From assembly GCA_000720805.1 (NCBI GenBank), contig JODI01000004.1, forward strand, positions 1 through 64,000: a stretch of DNA of 64,000 nt, given 5' to 3'. Position 1 is the stretch's first letter, and the number at the start of each line of letters is the position of its first letter. The notes under the pieces were generated by a model. It did no database searches. It was not told the origin of the DNA and was given only the letters and a program-made list of their open reading frames with translations. Source of the DNA: Streptomyces violaceoruber. GTDB taxonomy: Bacteria > Actinomycetota > Actinomycetes > Streptomycetales > Streptomycetaceae. Of the stretch, positions 63,544-64,000 are shown in pieces. The position numbers were made by a program, and so were the translations under genes.

Positions 63544-64000
63544 TCACAGCTCTCTCGCGTACCGCACCTCGGGCACCGTCACCCCGTCGACCTCGAAGGG
63601 CTCCTCGGCGCCGTCCGCCCGGAAGCCCGCCCGCTCGTAGAAGCGGCGGGCTCGGGTGTTCTGCTTCAGGACCCAGAGCAGCACGCGCCGGTGACCGGCG
63701 GCGGCGCAGCGGCGTACCGATTCCTGGAGGAGGGCGTGTCCGATGCCGCCGCCGTACTGCCCCGGGTCCACGTAGAGCGCGTACAACTCGGCGTCCGCGG
63801 TGCGCGCTTCGCCGTCCCGGTACGGCCCGTGACAGGCCCACCCGACGACCGCGCCGTCCAGCTCGGCGACGATGTTCACCACGCTGCCGTCGCCCCGGAC
63901 GAGGCGGGTGCGATGTCGCTCGGCGTCCGCGGCCACGTCGAGGGCGTCGAGGTACGGCTGGGGCATCAGCCCCCGGTACGCGCTGCGCCAGCCCCCGATA
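63544..64000 (-). CDS. GNAT N-acetyltransferase, 5' end outside the window
   Basis: The frame is open to the window edge. Upstream of the internal ATG at 63966 it reads GGWRSAYRGLMPQPYLDALD, which is normal GNAT sequence, so the real start is beyond base 64000. The core signs are NIVAELDGAVVGWACHGPY, AELYALYVDPGQYGGGIGHA with the acetyl-CoA loop, and LLWVLKQNTRARRFYERAGF. It transfers an acetyl group from acetyl-CoA to an unknown amine. Confidence 0.88.
   Translation of the reverse strand, partial: IGGWRSAYRGLMPQPYLDALDVAADAERHRTRLVRGDGSVVNIVAELDGAVVGWACHGPYRDGEARTADAELYALYVDPGQYGGGIGHALLQESVRRCAAAGHRRVLLWVLKQNTRARRFYERAGFRADGAEEPFEVDGVTVPEVRYAREL

Overview
The window is high-GC actinobacterial chromosome, almost certainly Streptomyces. 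Supporting signs are GC-rich third codon positions, GTG starts and stop/start overlaps, PucR, NmtR-like ArsR and TPR-XRE regulators, an ethylmalonyl-CoA pathway locus, and a conjugative element of the actinomycete (AICE) type. All identifications come from reading the sequence and from memory of protein families; no database search was run.

Left part (1-32.5 kb). After the 3' end of an unidentified gene comes a reductive pyrimidine/hydantoin catabolism cluster (1005-9979): two paralogous beta-ureidopropionase-like amidohydrolases, an omega-aminotransferase, a PucR activator, dihydropyrimidinase, a luciferase-like F420-type oxidoreductase and an NCS1 permease. A degraded patch with gene remnants (10.8-11.5 kb) follows, then a methyltransferase. 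Next is a three-gene polysaccharide operon on the minus strand: nucleotide-sugar dehydrogenase, LAxTG-like small protein and processive glycosyltransferase. Then come a GNAT-like protein, a flavohemoprotein remnant, gamma-glutamyltransferase, an inositol-phosphatase family enzyme, an FAD oxidoreductase coupled to a macro-domain protein, an atypical response regulator, and a 1300-residue Tat-exported GH2 beta-galactosidase with an inserted LamG domain. An NmtR-like regulator faces a P1B-4 metal ATPase across a TGAA-N6-TTCA operator, and an Ada-AlkA fusion plus a methylguanine methyltransferase handle alkylation damage.

Mobile element (33202-48337, about 15.1 kb). A serine-integrase element has inserted after codon 16 of a CobB-type sirtuin gene. 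The 3' part of that gene lies at 32526-33203 and the first 16 codons at 48338-48385. The rebuilt attP is an imperfect palindrome (18 of 25 positions) centred on a GA core. The element carries an HUH replication initiator, a TraB/FtsK translocase, Spd-like and zinc-ribbon small proteins, a GntR (KorSA-like) regulator, a TPR-XRE regulator with a kinase and an ATPase, and a strongly structured non-coding locus. Its cargo includes a complete second sirtuin gene, which may replace the one it breaks. It also includes a low-GC operon encoding a close homologue of the RuBisCO activase AAA+ core, with no RuBisCO in the window, between two small unrecognised proteins. This operon is the best candidate for an undescribed system. 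After integration, the interrupted sirtuin frame ends in an ATGA overlap with the integrase start, so the host sirtuin promoter probably drives the integrase.

Right part (48.4-64 kb). A NUDIX hydrolase and an ADP-ribosylglycohydrolase flank the broken sirtuin, giving an ADP-ribose/NAD theme. They are followed by glycerate kinase and the phosphatidylethanolamine pair psd-pssA. Then comes the ethylmalonyl-CoA pathway operon (ccr, ecm, mcl-like, mch-like, mcd) with a TetR regulator and a duplicated 3-hydroxyacyl-CoA dehydrogenase, and finally a HEAT-repeat protein and a GNAT enzyme cut by the window edge.
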